From positions 1 through 64,000 of the forward strand of contig CALUIZ010000015.1 of NCBI GenBank assembly GCA_944320815.1: 64,000 nt of DNA, in the 5' to 3' direction. Within the stretch, counting starts at the first letter, position 1, and each line of letters begins with the position of its first letter. A program made the position numbers and the translations under genes. Source of the stretch: an uncultured Phocaeicola sp. (GTDB lineage: Bacteria > Bacteroidota > Bacteroidia > Bacteroidales > Bacteroidaceae). The notes beneath the pieces were generated by a model that did not search any database, was not told the DNA's origin, and saw only the letters and a program-made list of their open reading frames with translations. Shown here piece by piece: positions 36,549 through 43,622 of this stretch.

Positions 36549-38048
36549 ATGAAACTAAGAAACTTGTTGGCCGCGATGATGCTTGTATGTGGCTTTTTCG
36601 TGGCATATGCTCAGGGACAATATCCGAAACGTGAGTTCCGTGGAGCATGGATTCAGTGTGTGAACGGGCAGTTCCAGGGAATGCCGGCGGAGCAGATGAA
36701 AAAGACGCTTGCGGCCCAGCTTGACAATCTGAAGGGGGCGGGCATCAACGCCATCATCTTTCAGGTGAGGGCGGAAGCCGACGCTCTGTATAAATCTCCT
36801 TATGAACCCTGGAGCCGTTTCCTTACCGGTGTGCAGGGAAAGGCACCTTCGCCCATGTGGGACCCTTTGCAGTTTATGGTGGAGGAATGCCACAGGCGTG
36901 ACATGGAGATTCATGCCTGGATAAATCCTTATAGAGCCAAGACAAAGGGAACGGCCGCGCTTTCGCCCATGCACCCTTACAACGCGCATCCCGAATGGTT
37001 CGTGGAATATGGCGGACAGTTGTACTTCGACCCCGGACTGCCCGAATCGCGCAAGTATATCTGCAAGATTGTACGTGACATTGTAAGCCGTTATGACATT
37101 GATGCCATCCATATGGACGACTATTTCTATCCTTATCCGAATCCGGGTGAGAAGTTTCCTGACGATTCCAGTTTTGCGGCCTATGGAAGGGGATTCACTG
37201 ACCGTGGCGACTGGAGACGTGACAATGTGAACGTACTGATAAAGGAGATACACGAAACCGTGCGTGAGACAAAGCCGTGGGTGAAGTTCGGTGTGTCGCC
37301 TTTCGGCATCTACCGGAACAAGAAGAGCAGTCCCAACGGAAGCGAGACGAACGGACTCCAGAACTATGACGATTTGTATGCCGATGTGCTTTTGTGGGTG
37401 AACAACGGATGGGTGGACTACAATATTCCGCAGATTTATTGGGAAATGGGACATCCCGCCGCCGATTATGAGACTTTGATACGCTGGTGGGCGAAGAATG
37501 CGGCTGCGCGTCCTCTCTATATCGGGCAGGACGTGATGCGGACGGTGACGAAGCCCGATCTGGTGGACCCCACGCAGAACCAGATTGTCGCCAAATTCAG
37601 GCTCCAGCGTTCTTTGCCTTCGGTGCAGGGGAGCTGTCTGTGGTATGCCGCTGCTGTGGCAGAGAACAAAGGAAACTATCGGGATATGTTGGCGAATAAA
37701 TATCATGTGTTTCCTGCCTTGTGGCCTGATTCTCCTTTCATATACGACAAGGCACCCAAGAAGGTGCGCAAGGTGAAGGCCGTGTGGACGGAAGACGGAT
37801 ATATCCTTTTCTGGACTGCGCCGAAGGCGAAGACCGTGATGGATGAGGCGAAACATTACGTCGTCTATCGTTTCCTCCGTAAGGAAAAAGTGAACTTGGA
37901 TGACCCTTCACGCATTGTGGCCATCACACACAATGAGTTCTACAAGCTTCCTTATAAGGACGGAAAGACAAAGTATCGCTATGTGGTGACGGCACTCGAC
38001 CGACTGCATAACGAATCGAAGCCGGTGTCGAAGAAGTTGAAGCTCTGA
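36549..38048 (+). CDS. GHL10/DUF187 glycosidase with C-terminal FnIII domain, exported
   Basis: The family includes E. coli DigH (YddW), which cuts denuded peptidoglycan glycans. The 499-residue protein has a signal peptide (to about AYAQ). The GHL10 barrel shows REFRGAWIQCVNGQF, GINAIIFQVRAEADALY, EIHAWINPYRA, IDAIHMDDYFYPYP (acidic pair expected at the active site) and VKFGVSPFGIYRNK. The last 85 residues (KKVRKVKAVWTEDGYILFW to SKKLKL) read as a fibronectin type III domain. Monocistronic with its own promoter and terminator. Peptidoglycan as substrate is inference. Confidence 0.85.
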   Translation: MKLRNLLAAMMLVCGFFVAYAQGQYPKREFRGAWIQCVNGQFQGMPAEQMKKTLAAQLDNLKGAGINAIIFQVRAEADALYKSPYEPWSRFLTGVQGKAPSPMWDPLQFMVEECHRRDMEIHAWINPYRAKTKGTAALSPMHPYNAHPEWFVEYGGQLYFDPGLPESRKYICKIVRDIVSRYDIDAIHMDDYFYPYPNPGEKFPDDSSFAAYGRGFTDRGDWRRDNVNVLIKEIHETVRETKPWVKFGVSPFGIYRNKKSSPNGSETNGLQNYDDLYADVLLWVNNGWVDYNIPQIYWEMGHPAADYETLIRWWAKNAAARPLYIGQDVMRTVTKPDLVDPTQNQIVAKFRLQRSLPSVQGSCLWYAAAVAENKGNYRDMLANKYHVFPALWPDSPFIYDKAPKKVRKVKAVWTEDGYILFWTAPKAKTVMDEAKHYVVYRFLRKEKVNLDDPSRIVAITHNEFYKLPYKDGKTKYRYVVTALDRLHNESKPVSKKLKL

Positions 38049-38096
38049 GAGGCTTCTGTCGCGCGGAAAGAAATACCCTGTTATCCGAGGGAAAGC

Positions 38097-38136
38097 AGCC
38101 CGTTGTTCTGAATGGAATGACGGGCTATTTTTTTTT
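38097..38136 (+). terminator. GHL10 gene terminator
   Basis: Stem agcccgt/acgggct (38097-38103, 38120-38126) followed by about nine T residues. Confidence 0.85.
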
Positions 38137-38208
38137 CGTTTTCTGAAAAATATATGAAAGGTTGTTTTTGTTTATTTGTATAAATTTTATTTATAAACAC
38201 CGAAAGTG

Positions 38209-38239
38209 TTTGTTTTTCTAGAATTTATTCATAGTTTTG
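38209..38239 (+). promoter_or_regulatory. promoter of the beta-barrel gene
   Basis: -33 TTTG (38209-38212), 19-bp spacer, -7 TAGTTTTG (38232-38239): a textbook Bacteroidetes promoter. Confidence 0.75.
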
Positions 38240-38264
38240 TAGTGAAGAAGTAAATGGAAAAGGA

Positions 38265-38342
38265 GTTTCCGCACGAAAAGCGGAGACAAGTTCCCGTTCT
38301 TTTCTTTTCTGAGATTGAAGCAATGTCGGCATCACGGGAACT
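38265..38342 (+). promoter_or_regulatory. structured 5' leader of the beta-barrel gene
   Basis: Two adjacent stems in the roughly 120-nt leader: gtttccgc/gcggagac (38265-38272, 38280-38287) and agttcccgt/acgggaact (38289-38297, 38334-38342; perfect 9 bp). The start codon follows 26 nt later. It could bind a regulator or stabilise the mRNA. Confidence 0.55.
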
Positions 38343-38368
38343 GGCCATAAATTAAAAATTTTGAGACT

Positions 38369-38980
38369 ATGAAAAAGTTATTGTTGACACTCGTTTTGGG
38401 AATGGTTGCCGTATTCGGCTTTTCTCAGGTAAGATGGGATGTGAAGTTTGGCATGAACTTCAGTAACATGACCAAGTTGGATGAGACGAAAGCACTGCCG
38501 GGTTTCACAATGGGAGTGGGCGCTGACTATGCATTCACAGAAAACTGGGCTTTCCAGCCGGGAATCATGATTACTTCTAAGGGTTACAAAATGAAATACG
38601 GTGATGAAAAAGCAACGGCAAGACCCATTTATTTGGATATTCCTATCTTGGCAGCTTATAAGTTCAATATCACCGACAACACGAAGTTTGTGATTAATGC
38701 AGGTCCGTATTTGGCTTTTGGTCTCGGAGGTAAGTTTAAGGAGCATTGGGATAATGGAGATGATTGGAAAATCTTCGATGATAAAGGTGAAAACTGCAAA
38801 CGTTTTGACCTCGGTCTCCAATGGGGATTGGGTGTTGAGCTTGGCGAACATTATTTGGTGAACTTCACAGCTCAGCATGGCTTCATCAAGCCGTTTGATG
38901 GTGATGTGTATAATGATAAAGGCGATGAGATTTCTCCCAAGAACATCAACTTCGCAATCGGTGTAGGCTACAGATTCTAA
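38369..38980 (+). CDS. small outer-membrane beta-barrel (porin-family) protein
   Basis: The 203-residue protein has a signal peptide (MKKLLLTLVLGMVAVFGFSQ) and an eight-strand-type barrel of the outer-membrane beta-barrel family (OMP_b-brl_2). Marks are KFGMNFSNMTK, LPGFTMGVGADYAFTENWAF, NAGPYLAFGLGGKF and the C-terminal NFAIGVGYRF ending in Phe. Strong own promoter, structured leader and a strong terminator suggest an abundant, regulated surface protein. Function unknown. Confidence 0.85.
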   Translation: MKKLLLTLVLGMVAVFGFSQVRWDVKFGMNFSNMTKLDETKALPGFTMGVGADYAFTENWAFQPGIMITSKGYKMKYGDEKATARPIYLDIPILAAYKFNITDNTKFVINAGPYLAFGLGGKFKEHWDNGDDWKIFDDKGENCKRFDLGLQWGLGVELGEHYLVNFTAQHGFIKPFDGDVYNDKGDEISPKNINFAIGVGYRF

Positions 38981-39009
38981 ACGAACAGCTCATAATTCCA
39001 ATAATAAAG

Positions 39010-39047
39010 AAGGCGCGTCAGTGGAAAACGGACGCGCCTTTCCTGTT
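39010..39047. terminator. bidirectional terminator
   Basis: Perfect 10-bp stem aaggcgcgtc/gacgcgcctt (39010-39019, 39031-39040) with T-rich sequence after it. It serves the beta-barrel gene and possibly tyrA. Confidence 0.85.
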
Positions 39048-39048
39048 T

Positions 39049-39822
39049 TTATTTTATATTGTCTCGAATTTTACCAAGATAGGCGCGCATGCCTTCTGCG
39101 TCCTTCCGGCTGATGATGTCAAGCAGCTCGTTCAGTTCTGTGCGTATGCCCTCCACCTGTGCCGGAGTGCGCGGGTTGAAAAGGATCTCCTGAAGCAGAT
39201 AATCGTCTTCGTTGAGCACCCCCCTTGCGATGGCCATGTGCCGTTTGAATGTGGTTCCCGGAGCGTCTTGGTGTTTCATTACGGCCGCAAACACGAATGT
39301 GGAAACGAACGGGATGGAGAGCGAGTAGGCTACAGTCTCGTCGTGTTCCTCGAAGGTGTATTCAAAGATGTTCAGTCCGAGCCGCTGGTAGAGGTCCTTG
39401 AAGAAAATCCGTCCCAGATGGTCGCCTTCCTTGATGATGATGGCATTCTCTTCGCTCAGCTTGTCGAGGCTGGCGAAAGTTGGACCGAACATAGGATGAG
39501 TGGACACATACCTGAATCCGCAGCCTTCATAGAATTCTTTCAATCCTGTCTTTACGGAAGCGATGTCGCTTATGATGCAGTCTTTCGGCAACACCGGAAG
39601 CACCTGCTTGAAAGCGTCAAGTGTATATTTCACGGTAGCCGCATTGATGACCAGTTCCGGTCTGAACTCTTCTATTTCTTCTGTTTTTGTGAACCGGAAA
39701 CAGTTGTACATGAACCTCAGCCGTTGCGGATTGACATCATACACAGCCACTTCGTGTTCAAAACTCAGCACATCGCTGAAAAAGGAGCCCATCTTCCCGG
39801 CTCCCAATATTTGTATTCTCAT
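39049..39822 (-). CDS. tyrA: prephenate dehydrogenase
   Basis: Converts prephenate to 4-hydroxyphenylpyruvate for tyrosine synthesis. The 257-residue protein from MRIQILGAGKMGSFFSDVL has the NAD-binding motif GAGKMG. It then has INAATVKYTLDAF, DCIISDIASVKTGLKEFY, THPMFGPTFASL (substrate loop) and an alpha-helical dimer domain. The longer frame upstream of 39822 is an artefact that runs into the inserted repeat element. Last gene of the aromatic operon, separated from its neighbour by that 400-bp element. Confidence 0.88.
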   Translation of the reverse strand: MRIQILGAGKMGSFFSDVLSFEHEVAVYDVNPQRLRFMYNCFRFTKTEEIEEFRPELVINAATVKYTLDAFKQVLPVLPKDCIISDIASVKTGLKEFYEGCGFRYVSTHPMFGPTFASLDKLSEENAIIIKEGDHLGRIFFKDLYQRLGLNIFEYTFEEHDETVAYSLSIPFVSTFVFAAVMKHQDAPGTTFKRHMAIARGVLNEDDYLLQEILFNPRTPAQVEGIRTELNELLDIISRKDAEGMRAYLGKIRDNIK

Positions 39823-39847
39823 TGTCGTTATGTTTTGTGTGATGGTT

Positions 39848-40247
39848 GTGTACTTTTTCTTTCGGCCACCCGAAAGAAAAAGATACCAAAAAGAAAGGGT
39901 GCCGTCTGCACTTCCAAAGCTACTGCGGGAGCATTTCGGACTAAAGTTCGGGAAACTCGCTTCGCTCAAACAGCCCGAACTTTTTAACGTCCGAAACACC
40001 CCCTCCGCTTCACGCTTTTCCAGTGAGGACGGACGCATCAGCACAATAAATTGTTCGAGCCTCAGCGAAGGAGCGTAAAGCGGAGAAGATGATTTTTGCG
40101 TTAAAAAGTGCAGGCTGTTTGAGCCGAAAGGCGAGTTTCCTGCACTTTAGCAAAAATTATCTTCGGAGTAGCTCCGGAGGTGTAGCTCTTGATTTTTTTT
40201 CTTTTGGTATCTTTTCTTTTTGCATCAAGGCAAAAAGAAAAGTACAC
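39848..40247. mobile_element. 400-bp MITE-like element with hairpin-bearing inverted ends
   Basis: Both ends read GTGTA-hairpin-ATACCAAAA(A)GAAA when each is read inward. The left hairpin is ctttttctttcgg/ccgaaagaaaaag (39853-39865, 39870-39882). The right one is cttttctttttgc/gcaaaaagaaaag (40211-40223, 40230-40242); both are perfect 13-bp stems with different sequence. Inside are further stems: agttcggg/cccgaact (39945-39952, 39973-39980) and aaagtgcagg/cctgcacttt (about 40105-40114, 40139-40148). It lies between the DAHP synthase stop (3 bp away) and the tyrA start (25 bp). No convincing gene or target duplication inside or around it. Confidence 0.75.
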
Positions 40248-40250
40248 ACG

Positions 40251-41318
40251 TCACTTGTTGATGATTTCCATTTGCTGCCGTACGCTTTCTTCATGAATTA
40301 GCTCGAACACCTGTTTGATGAAATCTGCGTCCATGCCGCAAAGCGAGCCTTGTGCGCCACGCTTGTCGAGAATCTCGTTGTAGCGTCCGGTCTGCAGAAT
40401 TGTCATGTTGTGCTCTTTCTTGAATGTTCCGATTTCGCGGCACACACGCATACGTTTGGCAAGAATGTCCATCAGTTCGTTGTCGCATTCGTCAATCTGC
40501 CGGCGCAGGTCGTTCAGGTTTTCCGTACTCTGGTGTTCAGAACGGATGACCAGCAGGTTCAAGATATAATCGAGCACGTCCGGAGTAATCTGTTGGGAAG
40601 CGTCGCTCCATGCGGAGTCCGGGTTACAGTGCGATTCCACAATCAGTCCGTCGAAGCCCAGGTCCATAGCTTGCTGGCAAAGCGGAGCGACCAGCTCTCG
40701 TTTTCCTCCGATGTGGCTCGGGTCACAGAGAATCGGCAGACTGGGGATGCGTCGGCGAAGTTCGATAGGAATATGCCATTGCGGAAGGTTGCGGTAGATT
40801 TTCTTGTCGTAGGAAGAGAATCCGCGGTGGATGACTCCGATACGCTTCAGCCCTGCATTGTTGATGCGTTCGAGCGCACCAATCCACAGCTCCAGATCCG
40901 GGTTCACCGGGTTCTTGACGAGTACCGGTACATCCACACCCTTCAGTGCGTCCGCGATTTCCTGCACGGCAAACGGATTGGCTGTGGTGCGTGCTCCAAT
41001 CCAGAGGATGTCGATTCCAGCCTTCAGACATTCGTACACATGTTTGGCTGTAGCCACTTCGGTTGCCACGTACATGCCGGTTTCTTTTTTCACCTCCTTC
41101 AGCCAGGGGAGTCCGTCCACGCCGATGCCTTCAAATCCTCCCGGTTTTGTGCGTGGCTTCCATATGCCTGCACGGAAAATTTTGATTCCTTTGTCAGCCA
41201 GTTGTTTGGCCGTAGACATCACCTGTTCTTCTGTTTCAGCACTGCAGGGGCCTGCAATGACCAGAGGCCGTTCTTTTGATACGCCTTCCAGTTCGATGGG
41301 TTGCAATTCGAGTTCCAT
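40251..41318 (-). CDS. bifunctional DAHP synthase / chorismate mutase
   Basis: Catalyses the first shikimate step (PEP plus erythrose-4-phosphate) and the chorismate to prephenate step. In the 355-residue protein, residues 1 to about 250 are a type I beta-like DAHP synthase: PLVIAGPCSAETEEQV, GIKIFRAGIWKPRTKPGGFEG as two adjacent motifs, LPILCDPSHIGGKR and IVESHCNPDSAWSDA. About 265-345 form an AroQ-type chorismate mutase (LNDLRRQIDECDNELMDILA, RMRVCREIGTFKKEH). The fusion usually allows feedback control by prephenate. Third gene of the operon; the repeat element begins 3 bp after its stop. Confidence 0.92.
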   Translation of the reverse strand: MELELQPIELEGVSKERPLVIAGPCSAETEEQVMSTAKQLADKGIKIFRAGIWKPRTKPGGFEGIGVDGLPWLKEVKKETGMYVATEVATAKHVYECLKAGIDILWIGARTTANPFAVQEIADALKGVDVPVLVKNPVNPDLELWIGALERINNAGLKRIGVIHRGFSSYDKKIYRNLPQWHIPIELRRRIPSLPILCDPSHIGGKRELVAPLCQQAMDLGFDGLIVESHCNPDSAWSDASQQITPDVLDYILNLLVIRSEHQSTENLNDLRRQIDECDNELMDILAKRMRVCREIGTFKKEHNMTILQTGRYNEILDKRGAQGSLCGMDADFIKQVFELIHEESVRQQMEIINK

Positions 41319-41334
41319 ATCTTTTGATTTTTAA

Positions 41335-42522
41335 TTATTTGAATACAGTCTTGATACGCTCCAAAGCTTCAGTCAGTTTGTCTTCCTTGGCGCAGAGCGA
41401 GATGCGGATATACCTTTTTCCGTTGCTCCCGAAGATAAATCCCGGTGTGATGAACACGCGGGCTTCGTGCAGCACCTTTTCGGTCAATTCTTCTACATCG
41501 CCATATGTATCGGGGATGCGTCCCCAAAGGAACATGCCCACTTGTTCAGGATCGAACGTACATCTTAGTGTCCGCATGATTTCTTCTGCCAGTTTCCTGC
41601 GTCTGCCGTAGACATTCACATTGGCCTCTTCATGCCATTCCGCGCTGTTCCGGTATGCCTGCGCCGCAGCCAGTTGGATAGGTCGGAAAGTGCCAGAGTC
41701 GATGTTGCTCTTGATTTTTACAATCCATTGGATGAATTCTGCGTTGGTTACCGCCATCGCCACACGCCATCCCGGCATGTTATGGCTCTTGCTCATCGAA
41801 TTGAATTCGATGCAGCATTCTTTCGCTCCGGGCACGTTCAATATGCTGAGAGGCTTGCGGTTCAAGATAAAACTGTACGGATTGTCGTTCACGATGACGA
41901 TGTTGTGCCGGCGTGCGAAGTCGACCAGTCTTTCGTATAGCTCCATCGTTGCGTTGGCTCCTGTAGGCATGTTCGGATAGTTGGTCCACATCAGTTTGAC
42001 GCGGCTCAGGTCCATCTTTTCAAGCTGGTTGAAGTCCGGCTGCCAGTGGTTGTCTTCCCGCAGGTCGTAATTGACAATCTCGCTTCCGAGAATCTTGTTG
42101 AGCGAAGTGTAGGTAGGGTATCCCGGATTCGGGACCAGCACCTGGTCACCTACGTTTACGAAAGCCAGTGTGACGTGCAGAATGCCTTCTTTTGAGCCGA
42201 TGAGCGGCTGGATTTCCGTGTTCGGGTCAAGATCCACGTTGTACCAACGCTTGTACCATTCTGACATAGCCCGGCGCAGTTCCGGTATTCCCACCGTAGG
42301 CTGGTAGCCGTGCGCATCGGGCTTTTTCGCGTTTTCGCACAGCACCTTTATTGTTTCTTCTGAGGGTGGCATGTCGGGACTTCCTATTCCGAGACTGATG
42401 ATATCCTTTCCTTCCGCATTCATGCGGGCCACTTCCTTCAGCTTGCGGCTGAAATAATATTCGCTTACGTTGGCCAGCCGGTCTGCCGGCACAATCCTAT
42501 ATGGTTGATTCTCCTTCTGCAT
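41335..42522 (-). CDS. PLP aminotransferase of the aromatic operon
   Basis: Fold-type I aminotransferase, 395 residues, probably acting on phenylpyruvate and 4-hydroxyphenylpyruvate. Marks: IISLGIGSPDMPPSEET, HGYQPTVGIPELRRAMSEWY, NPGYPTYTSLNKIL, IVNDNPYSFI and the Schiff-base Lys in EFNSMSKSHNMPGWR. The fold also resembles LL-diaminopimelate aminotransferases, so dual use is possible. Its start overlaps the pheA stop by 26 bp and the DAHP synthase gene follows 16 bp later. Confidence 0.87.
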   Translation of the reverse strand: MQKENQPYRIVPADRLANVSEYYFSRKLKEVARMNAEGKDIISLGIGSPDMPPSEETIKVLCENAKKPDAHGYQPTVGIPELRRAMSEWYKRWYNVDLDPNTEIQPLIGSKEGILHVTLAFVNVGDQVLVPNPGYPTYTSLNKILGSEIVNYDLREDNHWQPDFNQLEKMDLSRVKLMWTNYPNMPTGANATMELYERLVDFARRHNIVIVNDNPYSFILNRKPLSILNVPGAKECCIEFNSMSKSHNMPGWRVAMAVTNAEFIQWIVKIKSNIDSGTFRPIQLAAAQAYRNSAEWHEEANVNVYGRRRKLAEEIMRTLRCTFDPEQVGMFLWGRIPDTYGDVEELTEKVLHEARVFITPGFIFGSNGKRYIRISLCAKEDKLTEALERIKTVFK

Positions 42523-43339
42523 ATTCTCCTAATATTTTGAGTGATTTGGTCAATGGTGTTACTGCATCGATGGATTGTTTGTATCTCAGATAATCATCGA
42601 ACATTACATCCACGTAGAACATATATTCCCATTCGCGCCCGATGATGGGGAGCGACTGGATTTTGGTCAGGTTGATGTGATAGAACGAAAAGATTGACAA
42701 TACCTGCGAAAGACTTCCTTCGCTGTGCGGTGTGTAGAACACGATGCTTGCCTTGTTGATTTTTGAGCGGTCTTTCATCTCATCAGCCGTCCAGGGGTCG
42801 CATACGGCGAGAAACCGGGTGAAATTGTGCTTGTTTGTTTCGATTCCTTCCTGCAGGATTTTCATTCCGTAAAGCTCCGCAGCATATTTCGAGCAGATGG
42901 CTGCATGTCCTTTCAACGCTTTTTCCTTGATGTCGCGTGCGCTGGCGGCAGTATCTTCCGTTTCCACGACCTTCAGTTGAGGGTGGTGCTGGAGGAAATC
43001 GCGGCATTGTGCGAGAGCTACGGGATGGGAGTTGACCTCAGTCAGCGTTCCCCAGTCTTCTCCCGGCAGACACATGATGCTGTGGCTGATGCGGAGCTTG
43101 TGCTCCCCTATGATTGTGGCGCCGCTTTCCCGAAGCAGTTCGTAGTTGTGGAGCAGACTTCCCGCAATGGTGTTTTCTATGGCTATCATTCCAAGTATGC
43201 TGCTGTCCTGTTTCATGTTTCTGAACACTTCTTCGAATGTGTTGCAGCATACAAGTTCGATTTCTTCGTCCTTGAAATACTTGTGGGCGGCAATGTCGTG
43301 ATACGAACCCACGATTCCTTGTATCGCTATTTTTTTCAT
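42497..43339 (-). CDS. pheA: prephenate dehydratase
   Basis: Converts prephenate to phenylpyruvate for phenylalanine synthesis. The 280-residue protein begins KKIAIQGIVGSYHDIAAHKY, unusual in having GIVGSYHDIA where many have GPxGTFSxxA. It has IPIENTIAG-like MIAIENTIAGSLLHNYELL, the catalytic TRF in NKHNFTRFLAVCDP, and a C-terminal ACT domain (KASIVFYTPHSEGSLSQVLS, then LTKIQSLPIIGREWEYMFYV). The ACT ESRP motif is replaced by QSLP, so Phe feedback may differ. First structural gene of the operon, behind the attenuator. Confidence 0.92.
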   Translation of the reverse strand: MKKIAIQGIVGSYHDIAAHKYFKDEEIELVCCNTFEEVFRNMKQDSSILGMIAIENTIAGSLLHNYELLRESGATIIGEHKLRISHSIMCLPGEDWGTLTEVNSHPVALAQCRDFLQHHPQLKVVETEDTAASARDIKEKALKGHAAICSKYAAELYGMKILQEGIETNKHNFTRFLAVCDPWTADEMKDRSKINKASIVFYTPHSEGSLSQVLSIFSFYHINLTKIQSLPIIGREWEYMFYVDVMFDDYLRYKQSIDAVTPLTKSLKILGEYAEGESTI

Positions 43340-43361
43340 TTTGTTATGTTTGCTTTTGTCT

Positions 43362-43396
43362 AAAAAAAAATCCCGTCTTCATCTTGAAGCGGGATT
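43362..43396 (-). terminator. pheA-leader attenuator terminator
   Basis: Minus-strand stem aatcccgcttc/gaag-a-cgggatt (43396-43386 with 43380-43369; single A bulge), followed by nine U residues. It lies about 40 nt after the leader-peptide stop and 22 nt before pheA. Its 5' arm (43394-43385) is exactly complementary over 10 nt to leader positions 43461-43452. Confidence 0.9.
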
Positions 43397-43432
43397 CCGT
43401 TATGTTCATTCGTTTTTCGGTTTATCAGTCTT

Positions 43433-43522
43433 TTAACGCATGCATGCAAACTCCCGCTTCACTTCATTGCTAAAGTAAAAGTAATAAAAGAAAAAGAAGA
43501 AGTATGCAGCAAATGTTTTCAT
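43433..43522 (-). CDS. Phe/Tyr-rich leader peptide of the aromatic operon
   Basis: A 29-codon gene too short for normal gene calling: MKTFAAYFFFFFYYFYFSNE (residues 1-20), then VKREFACMR and TAA. Residues 7-17 are 11 consecutive aromatics (7 Phe, 4 Tyr); in total 9 Phe and 4 Tyr. Codons 21-24 contain tgaagcggga, which pairs perfectly with the 5' arm of the downstream terminator. Slow translation through the aromatic run would leave this segment free to form the antiterminator and let pheA be transcribed. The promoter is 40-50 nt upstream. Family knowledge: analogous to E. coli pheL; the specific case is read directly from sequence. Confidence 0.9.
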   Translation of the reverse strand: MKTFAAYFFFFFYYFYFSNEVKREFACMR

Positions 43523-43567
43523 ACGTTTCTGTTTTTTATTTTTGTTATTTTGTTGTCATATCGTTTG

Positions 43568-43597
43568 CAAATGTAATACTTTTCTTGAAAAAACAAG
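43568..43597 (-). promoter_or_regulatory. pheA operon promoter
   Basis: -7 TACATTTG (43575-43568) and -33 TTG (43596-43594, in CTTG), 18-bp spacer. It starts about 20 bp from the SNF2 gene stop. Confidence 0.65.
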
Positions 43598-43622
43598 CAA
43601 ATCCCTGATTTTTTCTTTCCCT

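Noticed and set aside
36555..37856. Antisense frame of more than 430 codons opposite the GHL10 gene
   Set aside because: Shadow of a clear exported glycosidase.
39563..40078. Plus-strand frame running into the 400-bp element
   Set aside because: Overlaps tyrA antisense and the repeat; typical false gene caused by the element.
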